From Vibrio salinus (GTDB lineage: Bacteria; Pseudomonadota; Gammaproteobacteria; Enterobacterales; Vibrionaceae), in the NCBI RefSeq assembly GCF_021272385.1, contig NZ_JAJSDZ010000010.1, forward strand, positions 1,116,001 to 1,180,000: a stretch of DNA of 64,000 nucleotides, in the 5' to 3' direction. Positions 47,901-57,151 of the stretch are shown in pieces. Both the position numbers and the translations under genes were made by a program. Position 1 is the first letter of the stretch; every line of letters begins with the position of its first letter. The notes under the pieces were generated by a model. The model was not told where the DNA came from and ran no database searches. It saw only the letters and a program-made list of their open reading frames with translations.

Positions 47901-49258
47901 AACGCTCCCCACCATAACCGCAGGTGAGAAATTGGTCTGCGGAAAAGATAATAAAATAACGTGGTTTTCTTCCCATAAAGCTTTGCAGTTCCTTTCAAAC
48001 CCATCTGGTGAATATGGTTATTTTCGACGAACATTCCTTTTAAAACATATGCATATTGTCCATCATTTTGTAGAGTCGAGTGATAAGCAATAGTTTTAAC
48101 TTCTGCTAAAATAGCCTCCGTTGGATTACTGTTGGGGAAAAAACGAATTTCATCGCCAGGCTTTAGCTCCATCATATTTTCAACAGCTAATTGAATCTCG
48201 AGTTGCGTTTTCTTGGGATCAGCAACAAACATAATCGGCTCCCCGAAATTAAGAGGCCGACCAATCCAATCTCCTTGATCATCAAATAATGAAATCCCAT
48301 CCTGAGGTGAGTATATACTTGTACGTTTAAGCTTTTTCTGCAAATAACTGACCTGGCTTTTCGCCAGTTTTTCACGTCCCTCTAAAATACTAATACTTGC
48401 TTTCCGGCTTCCATCATAGAACGATTGTTGTCTGGCCAACCTAAGTTCAGCACTGGATATAGCTAATCGTTGTCTTGCCTGAGCCAATTGATCATTCAAC
48501 TGACGGGCATCAAGTGTCATCAACAACTGCCCTTTTTTTACAAAATGATTAGGCCTGACATTAAGACGCTGCACCACTCCATTGATAGGCATTCGTACAA
48601 CAACTGATGATGAAGATATAATTTCTGAAGGAGCAAGCACTGACTGACGAACAGGCACAAACATCAGAGCGATACACAGAACAACAGCAGATACCCAAAA
48701 CTTTTTTCTTCCGGGCAGACTTAAACGTTTTGGCTTTTGACTGTTACGCAAAGCTATCCAGGTATGACCATAAGAATCACCCAGAAGATCCAGTAACCTC
48801 TCTTCTCGAATAGAAAGAGGCTCAGATCTGGATAAAAGTAACACACATACCAACTCACCATCGGTACCTTTTACCGGAAACCAGATAAGTACCTCAGACA
48901 AATGCTCTGCAAACATAGAACGGTCAAACGGTAACCACTCATGAGTAGCAAGGCGATGAATATCATTCTTCCGGGTTGTTTTCGCGATAGTAGAACAGTG
49001 CTTATTTAACCACTGAATCAATGGGGCATGGACATCCACCTCGGGTACACCAGAAGCACCCGTAATCCGATTCTGCAGCGGATCCCATAAAATCAGGTGA
49101 TCATAATCAACTAATGTTCGGGTCTGATTAAGCATTATGAACTGCAATTGGGGCAGGTTTGAAGCATTTCTGGCCTTCTTCTCCAGCAACAGCAAAGACA
49201 TTAATGCCGATTCAACAGGATTCCCTCTGGAAATCGCCCGCTCAGAGTCCATGTTCAT
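47897..49258 (-). CDS. HlyD-type adaptor with cytosolic GAF-like domain
   Basis: 453 residues from ATG 49258 (another ATG two codons later is equally possible). The first about 170 residues are cytosolic and look like a GAF fold (LPQLQFIMLNQTRTLVDYDHLILWDP... EVLIWFPVKGTDGELVCVLLLSRSEPLSIREERLLDLLGDSYGHTWIAL). One TM follows (KFWVSAVVLCIALMFVPV). The periplasmic part has a lipoyl motif (VVVRMPINGVVQRLNVRPNHFVKKGQLLMTLDARQLNDQLAQARQRL), a coiled hairpin and a beta-barrel. GAF-adaptor fusions suggest that assembly or opening responds to a cytosolic signal. It overlaps both neighbours, so the operon is tightly coupled. Confidence 0.8.
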   Translation of the reverse strand: MNMDSERAISRGNPVESALMSLLLLEKKARNASNLPQLQFIMLNQTRTLVDYDHLILWDPLQNRITGASGVPEVDVHAPLIQWLNKHCSTIAKTTRKNDIHRLATHEWLPFDRSMFAEHLSEVLIWFPVKGTDGELVCVLLLSRSEPLSIREERLLDLLGDSYGHTWIALRNSQKPKRLSLPGRKKFWVSAVVLCIALMFVPVRQSVLAPSEIISSSSVVVRMPINGVVQRLNVRPNHFVKKGQLLMTLDARQLNDQLAQARQRLAISSAELRLARQQSFYDGSRKASISILEGREKLAKSQVSYLQKKLKRTSIYSPQDGISLFDDQGDWIGRPLNFGEPIMFVADPKKTQLEIQLAVENMMELKPGDEIRFFPNSNPTEAILAEVKTIAYHSTLQNDGQYAYVLKGMFVENNHIHQMGLKGTAKLYGKKTTLFYYLFRRPISHLRLWWGAL

Positions 49259-50015
49259 GCTCGTTACGCTCTTTGTCAGAAACATTGAATACAGCGCTAC
49301 CACTCATTCCGGGCATTAACACTAAATTCTGATGGGCCTGAATTTCGCCAAAAACTTTATAAGATTGACTCAGTGCATCAATCACACTACCAAGACGAAT
49401 GATTTTGGCTTGGTAGGTATTACCAGTTTCATCCAGCGTAACCTGAAAAGTGTCTCCGACATTAACAAAATTAACCCAACGGGAAGGAATAATCAGTTCT
49501 ACCTCATACGACCGAGTACTGTATATCTCCAACAATTTTTTTCCTTCCGTTACATATTCACCAGACTCGACAAAACGCTGAGAAACCCTTCCGGAGAAAG
49601 GTGCTCTAATAATGCATCGCTTCACCATCAACTGAGCGACTTGACGTTCAGATGTCGCCATTTCAAGATCCGCTTCCGATTGACCTACTTCCATCACACT
49701 AATTGACTCCAGTTTATTCAATCGCTTGGCTATCTTGTATTTTTGACTAGCTGCTTTCTCTTTCGCTTTGGCGTGATCTAATCTCGCGCGGTAAACATCA
49801 CAGTTAACACCGGCAAGAACAACACCCTTATTAAACCGCTCACCTTCTTTCAAAGGATATATACTGAGTCTGCCAGCGATTTCACTGGACACAATAAGCT
49901 CCACCTTCGGCTTTAACTGAACCCGGATTGGAGGTGATGAGTCTATATCCTGTTCCTGAGCAGTCACACCAATAGCAAGTGTCATCCCTAACATATACAC
50001 AATGATTTTTAACAT
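49242..50015 (-). CDS. Short periplasmic adaptor (RND/HlyD type)
   Basis: 257 residues from ATG 50015, which gives a normal signal peptide (MLKIIVYMLGMTLAIGVTAQEQ). An upstream ATG at 50057 would overlap the TolC-like gene by 32 bases. Lipoyl halves: VELIVSSEIAGRLSIYPLKEGERFNKGVVLAGVNCDVYRARL and IIRAPFSGRVSQRFVESGEYVTEGKKLLEI. A beta-barrel region (FQVTLDETGNTYQAKIIRLGSVID) completes it. It has no membrane anchor after cleavage, so it is a soluble or lipid-free periplasmic bridge between the TolC-like channel and the two membrane-anchored adaptors. Confidence 0.82.
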   Translation of the reverse strand: MLKIIVYMLGMTLAIGVTAQEQDIDSSPPIRVQLKPKVELIVSSEIAGRLSIYPLKEGERFNKGVVLAGVNCDVYRARLDHAKAKEKAASQKYKIAKRLNKLESISVMEVGQSEADLEMATSERQVAQLMVKRCIIRAPFSGRVSQRFVESGEYVTEGKKLLEIYSTRSYEVELIIPSRWVNFVNVGDTFQVTLDETGNTYQAKIIRLGSVIDALSQSYKVFGEIQAHQNLVLMPGMSGSAVFNVSDKERNEHEHGL

Positions 50016-50025
50016 ACAGAACCGA

Positions 50026-51738
50026 TTACTCATATTTAGCAGAAGTTGTGTAATCACGAATAATGGTTGCTTTCAGTGAGCCAAGATTCTCAAATGTAGA
50101 GACATAATCTGGTGATTCGCTGATAACAGTTCGACTCTCCGGTATTGTTTTCTCTGATACAGAAGGTAAGAAGGTTTCTGTGACAAATGGCGGAATTTTT
50201 GTCAGCAATGGCGGTTGTTGTTGGCTAAGTTCTCCATTGAGTAACCTTACGCGCTTTTGTGCTATAGCCAGGGTCAAGGCTTTAATACTCTGATTCTGTA
50301 TTTGTTCAGGAAGCGGATCTAAACCAGCAGCCTGATAGATTGCACCTAATGAAGATTGTGCTTTCGCTAACTGTTGATCCCGGTGGCGAGTTATCAAAAC
50401 CGTTTCTGTTTTCATTCGGATCTGCTCCAACCTGGATTTCATACTACTTTGATAAGCATGCCGAGTCTGAGCTTCAATACCATTTTGTAACCTCAATAAC
50501 TCGGTCGCATTTTTATACTGATTCTGCGACTGATGATATTGGTGCCATGCAACATTAACTTGAGTCAAAACAGCCATACGAAGTGCCTGCCGGCGTATTT
50601 CTGCTACTTTTTCTTTTGCTTCTCCTGCATTCTTTACAGAACTGTAAGAAAACACATTCATCAAATTCCAGCTTACCTGCACACCAGCATCGGCCCAGTT
50701 CTGATTGACCAGGTAACTGTTACTATCATAATGAGTGCCAACAAACAGTGATGCTCCGGGTAAAAGATGGGTCAATTGTGACCGGGTTTCTAATACAGCA
50801 TTACGCGCTTTATAAACCTCTTCATTTATTTCAGGACGGTTAATCATTGCTAAAGACTCAAGATTCTCCAGACTATAATTAACTTTCGGTAACTTAGTGC
50901 CACTCTCTCCAATAGATGCCAATGTATAAGGCGTTGTAGGTGCTATGTTCATAAGTGTTGCCAACTGCGTTTTAGCATTGATTAATTCAGCGGACAAATT
51001 CTCAAGCTGACTAATCATTTTTAGCAGACTTTTCTGATATCTCATTGCATCAACCGGTGCGATAAGCCTCTCTATTTCAGTCTGACGTGCTTTTTTCAAT
51101 GCTTCTTTCGCCTCAGCCAATATTGCCTTAACTCCTGGTTCCAGATCTTGTGCTGTCGCAGCAGCCCAATATGCACTACGTACCTGTTGAATAATATCCG
51201 CAATAACAGCCCGACGTTGCTCGTTAGCCGCCAACACATTATTAGCCTGTATTCTGGCACCGAAATAACCAATACCAAAATCTAGGATATTCCATGATAG
51301 TGATAGATCGGCATTTCTTAATTTTTTATCCTGACTGGTTGATGGTTCCAGAGATTGTGTCCCGGTCTCAAGCGATTCACTTGATGACGCAGCAAGCTTG
51401 TCTCGGGTCCGCCAGCCAGCACTCGAAGCAACCGAGGGAAGTAATTCGTAACTTTTACTATCAAGCAAGCGCTTTTCAAGTGCTTTTCTCATCACGGCAA
51501 GACGTCCACTAAGGTTATATTTCACAGCACGGGCCATGGCTTCTTCAAGCGTCAAAGGGTGAGAAATTGTTTCTTGCTGACTAAACATTTCAGTCTGATC
51601 TTTAAGAAATATAGCGGATTTCTCTTCATCACTGATGTTATGTGGATGAATAGTACAACCAGCAATAAATAATGCGACGACACCTGTAACGGAAAGTTTC
51701 GCGGACATATTTTTTGAGCTACACGTTGTGTTTTTCAC
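50026..51738 (-). CDS. TolC-family outer-membrane lipoprotein
   Basis: 570 residues. The signal sequence ends with lipobox FIAGCT. Outer-membrane efflux repeats follow: LTLEEAMARAVKYNLSGRLAVMRKALEKRLLDSKSYELLPSVASSAGW, LSLSWNILDFGIGYFGARIQAN, MINRPEINEEVYKARNAVLETRSQL, VQVSWNLMNVF. A proline/serine-rich C-terminal tail of about 80 residues goes beyond the barrel-hairpin core. The start is a GTG at 51738 with a weak ribosome-binding site; an ATG ten codons later is possible. Outer-membrane exit duct for the export module encoded here. Confidence 0.87.
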   Translation of the reverse strand: MKNTTCSSKNMSAKLSVTGVVALFIAGCTIHPHNISDEEKSAIFLKDQTEMFSQQETISHPLTLEEAMARAVKYNLSGRLAVMRKALEKRLLDSKSYELLPSVASSAGWRTRDKLAASSSESLETGTQSLEPSTSQDKKLRNADLSLSWNILDFGIGYFGARIQANNVLAANEQRRAVIADIIQQVRSAYWAAATAQDLEPGVKAILAEAKEALKKARQTEIERLIAPVDAMRYQKSLLKMISQLENLSAELINAKTQLATLMNIAPTTPYTLASIGESGTKLPKVNYSLENLESLAMINRPEINEEVYKARNAVLETRSQLTHLLPGASLFVGTHYDSNSYLVNQNWADAGVQVSWNLMNVFSYSSVKNAGEAKEKVAEIRRQALRMAVLTQVNVAWHQYHQSQNQYKNATELLRLQNGIEAQTRHAYQSSMKSRLEQIRMKTETVLITRHRDQQLAKAQSSLGAIYQAAGLDPLPEQIQNQSIKALTLAIAQKRVRLLNGELSQQQPPLLTKIPPFVTETFLPSVSEKTIPESRTVISESPDYVSTFENLGSLKATIIRDYTTSAKYE

Positions 51739-51813
51739 TACGGATTACCACTGTAAGTTACTTATTGAACAGAGTCGGTATACGACCCGATATATTTAAT
51801 GAAGAGTAGATCA

Positions 51814-54800
51814 TCAGTTTGCCCTCAATTCGGCTAACAACATTTGGGCTTCTGCTTTCAAGGCCCGAGAACTCGCTTCTCTAACCTGATGTTCAAGATT
51901 AGTCGTATCAGTTGCCTCAGTTGTACTTCCATGAATCTGATCTTTCAGATCGACATTGATTATCTTCGTTTCTCCGGAGGCATCCATGACAGTCACAGAA
52001 ATAGAAATGTGCCCCAGCCGATGTAACAAACCAGTGTCTATGGTGACATTCCCACGTTCCAGATTAAACTGAACACCTTCAGGGAGGGACAACCCATTGG
52101 TCAAAGAAACCTGAAGGATTTGTCTATCCTGTCCATGGAGCGCATTGAACAAATCGAACGAAACTGAATTATCCGTCATCTCCTGACCCTGAATTGTCGT
52201 GACTGTATCGGGTTGACGCAAATCGCTCAGCCAGTCATTTAACTGATAGAATGACGTATACGCATTATCCGACGTTTTTCCAGAGAGATAACCTGAAACA
52301 TAAGTAGTACTGTATGAGACATCTAAATTGGAGGAAGAAAAATCATTATTTGACAGTGATGCCAGCTTGGGTGTACTTAAATCAATAATATCTGTTGTAT
52401 CGTTAAGACGCTGTTGCAAAATATTCGGTTCTACCGGTAATTCATTTACTGATAAGCTAAAACGAAACGTCGTAGCAAGCCCCAAAGAGTTTGTCACGGT
52501 AAAAGTAAGCTCATAGCTTCCACTCTCGCTCACAATCCCTGATAATGTTAAGGTATCTGTATTAAAATTAAGGCCATCAGGCAAGCCTTTTACCAGCCAG
52601 GCTAAATCCAGCTTCTGAGGATCCGTGACACCATCCGTTGAAAATACATAATTGATGGCTTGATTTTCATAAAACGAAATATATGAGTCCGTTATATGAT
52701 TGACAGGAGTGGCATCAGCATCAGACAGAGCAATATTTAGTGTTAGATCAAATGAAATCTTTTCCCCGCCGCTGTTTGTCACAACAAAGTTAATAGTATA
52801 TTCAGCAGACTCAGTTGGTATTCCGGATATTGACAAATTTTCGGAATCAAAATTCAGTCCTTGAGGTAGTCCACTGACTTCCCAGCTCAAAGCGCGCTCC
52901 GCGGGATCACTTACAATCGTATCCGGTAAACTCTGACGGTATAATGTATCGGCTTTTCCATCGACAAGTGTCACATTGTCAAGATTAACAACCGGAGCCT
53001 CAACTACATCAAGAGTCAATGCCTGAGATACTTTTTCGCCACTGGGATCGTAAACTGTTAGCGTAAAGGAAATTTCCCCACCTTCCGCTAATGAACTACT
53101 GTCATAACGAATGTTCTGTAACAATTGCTCCAATTGAATCTCTGTCAGATTACCTGTAACTGAAAGTTTCAAAATACCGTTTTCTGAAGAAATGGATGCA
53201 ATAACTTCTTCGTTCAATATGACATTACCATTATCGTTAACAGTATAATCAGAATCCGAATCGATCGTAAAAATGTCATTAGTATTTGTATTACCTGCCC
53301 TTTCAACCGTCACCGTAAAACCGCTATAACTATCAGAATCGGGATCAAAAAGTGACATATCGGTAGCAATTAATGTTGACTCACCAAACGCCACACTCAG
53401 TACCGGCTGATTCGTCTGGTATAAGGTATAATTATGATCTCCGACAAAAAACTCACCCTGGCCCGTCACACTAATTGTGGCATCGGCAGAATCCAGTTGA
53501 GTACTATCAAGACGTGTAAGTGTTGTCCCATCGGTCAGTGTATAACGAAGTAATTCTTTTGAGCCTGTTGTGACATATATCGTTGTCCCATCATTTGATA
53601 CAGCAATATCATTGATATTATCGATATTTAAAGATGATATTTGAGTGAATGAATCTAAATCAAAATGATAAACAGTAACGCTGCTATCAGTGGCAGCATA
53701 TACATATTGCTCATCATCACTTACTTCCAAATCAATGATACTACTGCTGACAGACACGCTATTCCCATCAGAATCTGAATCTCCATCGCGAATGTAGCCA
53801 ACCCAGTCAATACCAGAATCAGTAATTTTATAAGCAATTAATGTTGGTGAGACAAAATTTGTTGTCACAAATACATAATTACCAGATGTAGTCACTGCAG
53901 TAGGACTATATATATAAGGTTCTGACCAGGCAGAACTAAACTTTAATAATCCCTCTTCATTCAGTTCTCCGGTAGAACTATCAATTGATACTGCAAAAAG
54001 GCTGCGGGAAGATGTAAAAAAAATGTAACTACCATCATCTGATAACGTCATATTTGACATGGCACCGAAGTTGGAGGTTAATTTATAATCGAGAGTAACA
54101 ACCTGCTCCTGGACTATTAGACCTTGCTCATCGACTGAATAAACCGTAATTTCACTGCTACTGTTATTTGCCATGATATATAAATGACTACCATCGCTGT
54201 CAGAGAGGATAGTGGTAGCTGATGACGCTTCAACGCTTATTGCATTAAGCGATAAAAAAGTCAATTCGCCGGACTCTGAATTCACATCATAAACGGCAAT
54301 CTTTCCATCATCTCCAATAATGAATAATCGTTCACCGGAATCACTGAGCGTGGCACTGGAAACATTTTCAATCTCCGTTAGATCATCGGTAGATGTTACT
54401 CTACTCAACACGCCCAATTCGTACAGGTCACCCAATGACATCTCTGGGGTATCATTTACATTAATATTATTAATTGTAACAACATAAGAATTAGAGCTTT
54501 GTTCGTAACTATCGGTAAGAGTGACTATCAGACTACTACTAGCGGGTAAAGCATCAGAATGATTTGTGTAATGGACGAGCGCAGCAACCGCATTCACATC
54601 TTCTGTGGTTGGTATCTGTTTATAGACCTCAGTAAATGTAATTTTCATTTCAGAATTTGTAACGTCTACTAAGGCAATAACCACACCATCTTTTGAAATC
54701 TGCCCATTAGAATAGGTATATTCATCACTATCGGCAAAAATAAGCTCTCCCCCCGAATCACTGGTATCAATGCTAACCGTCAGTGTTGCACCATCATAGT

Positions 54801-57117
54801 TACCCGCGCCTCCATTTCTTGAGTCCATTTCTGAGTCACTAATCGTAATACCTGTTAAAAATGCCTGTTCTCCACTATTTTCTGTATACGTAACAGCAGA
54901 AGTACTCTCACCAGAAATCATACTCAGCGCATTTTCTCCGGAATCAGCAACAACATGTATTGTACTACCACTTCCCAGACTGCTTGTCTCATTCTCACTG
55001 ACACCCAGTTCCTGAACAGAGAGATTGAATATTCGGTCCCCAGATTCATCAAGAGATGTATTACGGTACTGAATTGAATCAATAAGCTGTACTGTATCCT
55101 CAACAGAGCTATTAACGTATAAAATCACCGTCTTTACTCCATCATCCGTTTCAGTTATTTGATAATCAAAACCATTAACTGTTTTTTTCGTACCGGACGT
55201 CGTTGTAAGACTGATAATATTGCCATCCACATTCAACACATCATCATCGGAGCTTCCGGAGACTGTAACCATGACCTTCCAGATGGTCTGATCCGCTTCT
55301 ACCGTATCAATGCTGGTCTCTGAAAACAGCGATATATAATCACCGCCGGATGTGTAATCATCAATAACCGCTTTATACGTCATCGTTGGTGCGTCATTAA
55401 CATCAGTCAGATTTAGTGTTACATCGAGAGTATCCTGACTTCCGCTACCATCTTTGAGCGTAATGTTCAGAGTAACCGGAGAACCATTTGCATCAGGGTC
55501 ATCACTGGTATTTTTATAAGCAATCTGGCGTAGCACCTGTTGTGCCGTTGACTGAGAGACAGTATCCGTAAAGCTCACTGTCACACCATCGGATGATGAA
55601 CTCCAGGTTGCAATGACGCTTTCGTTTAATTCAATATTTCCGTCAATATTCAGGGTCAGACTATTGCCATCAATAAAAATATATAGGTCTGAAGAGTCAC
55701 TTTCTGTTCGGGCGATGGTAATACTTGCCCCATAATAGTTATCCAAAGCATCCAATACTGAATCACCGATAACGCCATCAGGAAGAACCACTACGGCATC
55801 ATTACCTTCAGTATAATTAACATCCGGAATTTCATAACTAAAAACGCTCAGACCACTTGTTGAAACGGCAATGATGTGCTCGCTACCTGAAGAATAAGCG
55901 ACACTCACTACCCCATGACTACTGGTTTGCGCAGACTCACTATTCATCGTAACCGAATCACCGAGCCTATGGTCAGTTTCAATAGAATAAGCATTGACAG
56001 ATGTCCCGAAGGTAAACAATGTGCTATCGTCTGAACTGACCATCAATGACGTGACATCGTCACTAACATCATAAGTTCCGGCTATCTGATAACTCCCAGC
56101 GGAATCACGATACATCGCCAACACTCTAGTCGTACCATCAGTACCGTTTTGAAAGGCAAAAACCTCACTGCCATCGGATGTACTCACAATCGAACTAATA
56201 AAATAAGTGTCCGTACCTTCAACCGTTCCTGAAAAAGACAGTGTTCCTTCAGAGCTTACAGCGAAGACACTCATGACAGAACTATCACCGGTACTACCGA
56301 CAAATAACATTCTGCCATCTTCAGAAAATGACATCTGGCCATTATTACTGACATCAGTGTTCTCACTGCCAGTATACGTTGCCAGTACGCTTAAATAACT
56401 GTCATTTCCTGACTGAAGAACATAAACACTATCCCCTTCTGTTAAATACAAATAACCATTGTTAGCCTTTAGATCAGAAGCAGAATCGGAACCGATTAAT
56501 GTTGAAACATCCTGTGATTGTTGATAAATGATTTTTCCTGTATCACCATCCCTGGTAAATGTAACAATGCTACTATCTGTTTCACTATAAACATAGATAA
56601 CAGACTCATCCGATGAAAGCGTAATCAAACTGGCACCACTCAGTCCATCATTGATGACACCATTACGATCAGCGTTATATACGGTTTCTACCAATGATAA
56701 GCTGCCATCATCACTCACAGAAAAAACACATACAACAGATGAATAAGCATTATGATAAGAACCAGAGGTAAAAGTCACTGAATAGGCATATTTACCATCA
56801 GATGACAGGACCAAATCATCAATATTCTTTGCTGTATTCGACCAATTACTATCGGCTAAATAATTCGTATAACTATCGCCTTCAATCGTATTTTGTTCGG
56901 TAGTGACCGTTATCGTAGTAGCCTCTCCTGATACGCTACTGTCGGCCGCCACATCTGATGTTGTCGTCTCAATTGTACTTGTCTCATTACCAGAGTTGCT
57001 GGCATCACTGCTATTGCCACTAACAGAATCTACCGTTGAAGTAACTGCAGCATCAAATACAATCCGTGGCTCAAGCGCAAATGCATGGAGCAATAAGTCC
57101 GAAGTAAACCCTTTCAT
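51814..57117 (-). CDS. 1767-residue acidic LEPR-motif secreted protein with two beta-propellers and cadherin/Ig-like domains
   Basis: Starts MKGFTSDLLLHAFALEPRIVFDAA: no classical signal peptide, but the LEPRxxFDAA N-terminal motif found on many giant non-classically exported proteins. Order: low-complexity Ser/Thr/Asp stretch (about 25-80), a first seven-bladed-type propeller (about 85-430; repeated SSDGKYAY..., SSDESVIYVY..., SEDGRMLFVGS), cadherin/VCBS-like repeats (about 430-890; VTLNITLKDGSGSQDTLDVTLNLTDVNDAPTMTY), a second propeller (about 895-1240; SDSGERLFIIGDDGK, SDDGSYIFFTS, SDDEQYVYAATDSSVTVY), another cadherin-like unit, and two dystroglycan/Ig-like units (LPQGLNFDSENLSISGIPTESAEYTI, LPDGLNFNTDTLTLSGIVSESGSYEL). 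Only one Cys; very rich in Ser and Asp; no RTX GGxGxD nonapeptides seen. Surface adhesin or matrix protein is the best guess. GGGA precedes the ATG. Confidence 0.8.
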   Translation of the reverse strand: MKGFTSDLLLHAFALEPRIVFDAAVTSTVDSVSGNSSDASNSGNETSTIETTTSDVAADSSVSGEATTITVTTEQNTIEGDSYTNYLADSNWSNTAKNIDDLVLSSDGKYAYSVTFTSGSYHNAYSSVVCVFSVSDDGSLSLVETVYNADRNGVINDGLSGASLITLSSDESVIYVYSETDSSIVTFTRDGDTGKIIYQQSQDVSTLIGSDSASDLKANNGYLYLTEGDSVYVLQSGNDSYLSVLATYTGSENTDVSNNGQMSFSEDGRMLFVGSTGDSSVMSVFAVSSEGTLSFSGTVEGTDTYFISSIVSTSDGSEVFAFQNGTDGTTRVLAMYRDSAGSYQIAGTYDVSDDVTSLMVSSDDSTLFTFGTSVNAYSIETDHRLGDSVTMNSESAQTSSHGVVSVAYSSGSEHIIAVSTSGLSVFSYEIPDVNYTEGNDAVVVLPDGVIGDSVLDALDNYYGASITIARTESDSSDLYIFIDGNSLTLNIDGNIELNESVIATWSSSSDGVTVSFTDTVSQSTAQQVLRQIAYKNTSDDPDANGSPVTLNITLKDGSGSQDTLDVTLNLTDVNDAPTMTYKAVIDDYTSGGDYISLFSETSIDTVEADQTIWKVMVTVSGSSDDDVLNVDGNIISLTTTSGTKKTVNGFDYQITETDDGVKTVILYVNSSVEDTVQLIDSIQYRNTSLDESGDRIFNLSVQELGVSENETSSLGSGSTIHVVADSGENALSMISGESTSAVTYTENSGEQAFLTGITISDSEMDSRNGGAGNYDGATLTVSIDTSDSGGELIFADSDEYTYSNGQISKDGVVIALVDVTNSEMKITFTEVYKQIPTTEDVNAVAALVHYTNHSDALPASSSLIVTLTDSYEQSSNSYVVTINNINVNDTPEMSLGDLYELGVLSRVTSTDDLTEIENVSSATLSDSGERLFIIGDDGKIAVYDVNSESGELTFLSLNAISVEASSATTILSDSDGSHLYIMANNSSSEITVYSVDEQGLIVQEQVVTLDYKLTSNFGAMSNMTLSDDGSYIFFTSSRSLFAVSIDSSTGELNEEGLLKFSSAWSEPYIYSPTAVTTSGNYVFVTTNFVSPTLIAYKITDSGIDWVGYIRDGDSDSDGNSVSVSSSIIDLEVSDDEQYVYAATDSSVTVYHFDLDSFTQISSLNIDNINDIAVSNDGTTIYVTTGSKELLRYTLTDGTTLTRLDSTQLDSADATISVTGQGEFFVGDHNYTLYQTNQPVLSVAFGESTLIATDMSLFDPDSDSYSGFTVTVERAGNTNTNDIFTIDSDSDYTVNDNGNVILNEEVIASISSENGILKLSVTGNLTEIQLEQLLQNIRYDSSSLAEGGEISFTLTVYDPSGEKVSQALTLDVVEAPVVNLDNVTLVDGKADTLYRQSLPDTIVSDPAERALSWEVSGLPQGLNFDSENLSISGIPTESAEYTINFVVTNSGGEKISFDLTLNIALSDADATPVNHITDSYISFYENQAINYVFSTDGVTDPQKLDLAWLVKGLPDGLNFNTDTLTLSGIVSESGSYELTFTVTNSLGLATTFRFSLSVNELPVEPNILQQRLNDTTDIIDLSTPKLASLSNNDFSSSNLDVSYSTTYVSGYLSGKTSDNAYTSFYQLNDWLSDLRQPDTVTTIQGQEMTDNSVSFDLFNALHGQDRQILQVSLTNGLSLPEGVQFNLERGNVTIDTGLLHRLGHISISVTVMDASGETKIINVDLKDQIHGSTTEATDTTNLEHQVREASSRALKAEAQMLLAELRAN

Positions 57118-57151
57118 CTTTTTTCCCAGTCATCCAATCATATTGTGTCAG

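Noticed and set aside
51814-57117. RTX adhesin secreted by ordinary type I secretion
   Set aside because: I see no GGxGxD nonapeptide repeats, no C-terminal RTX-type signal region and no ABC transporter gene in the operon.
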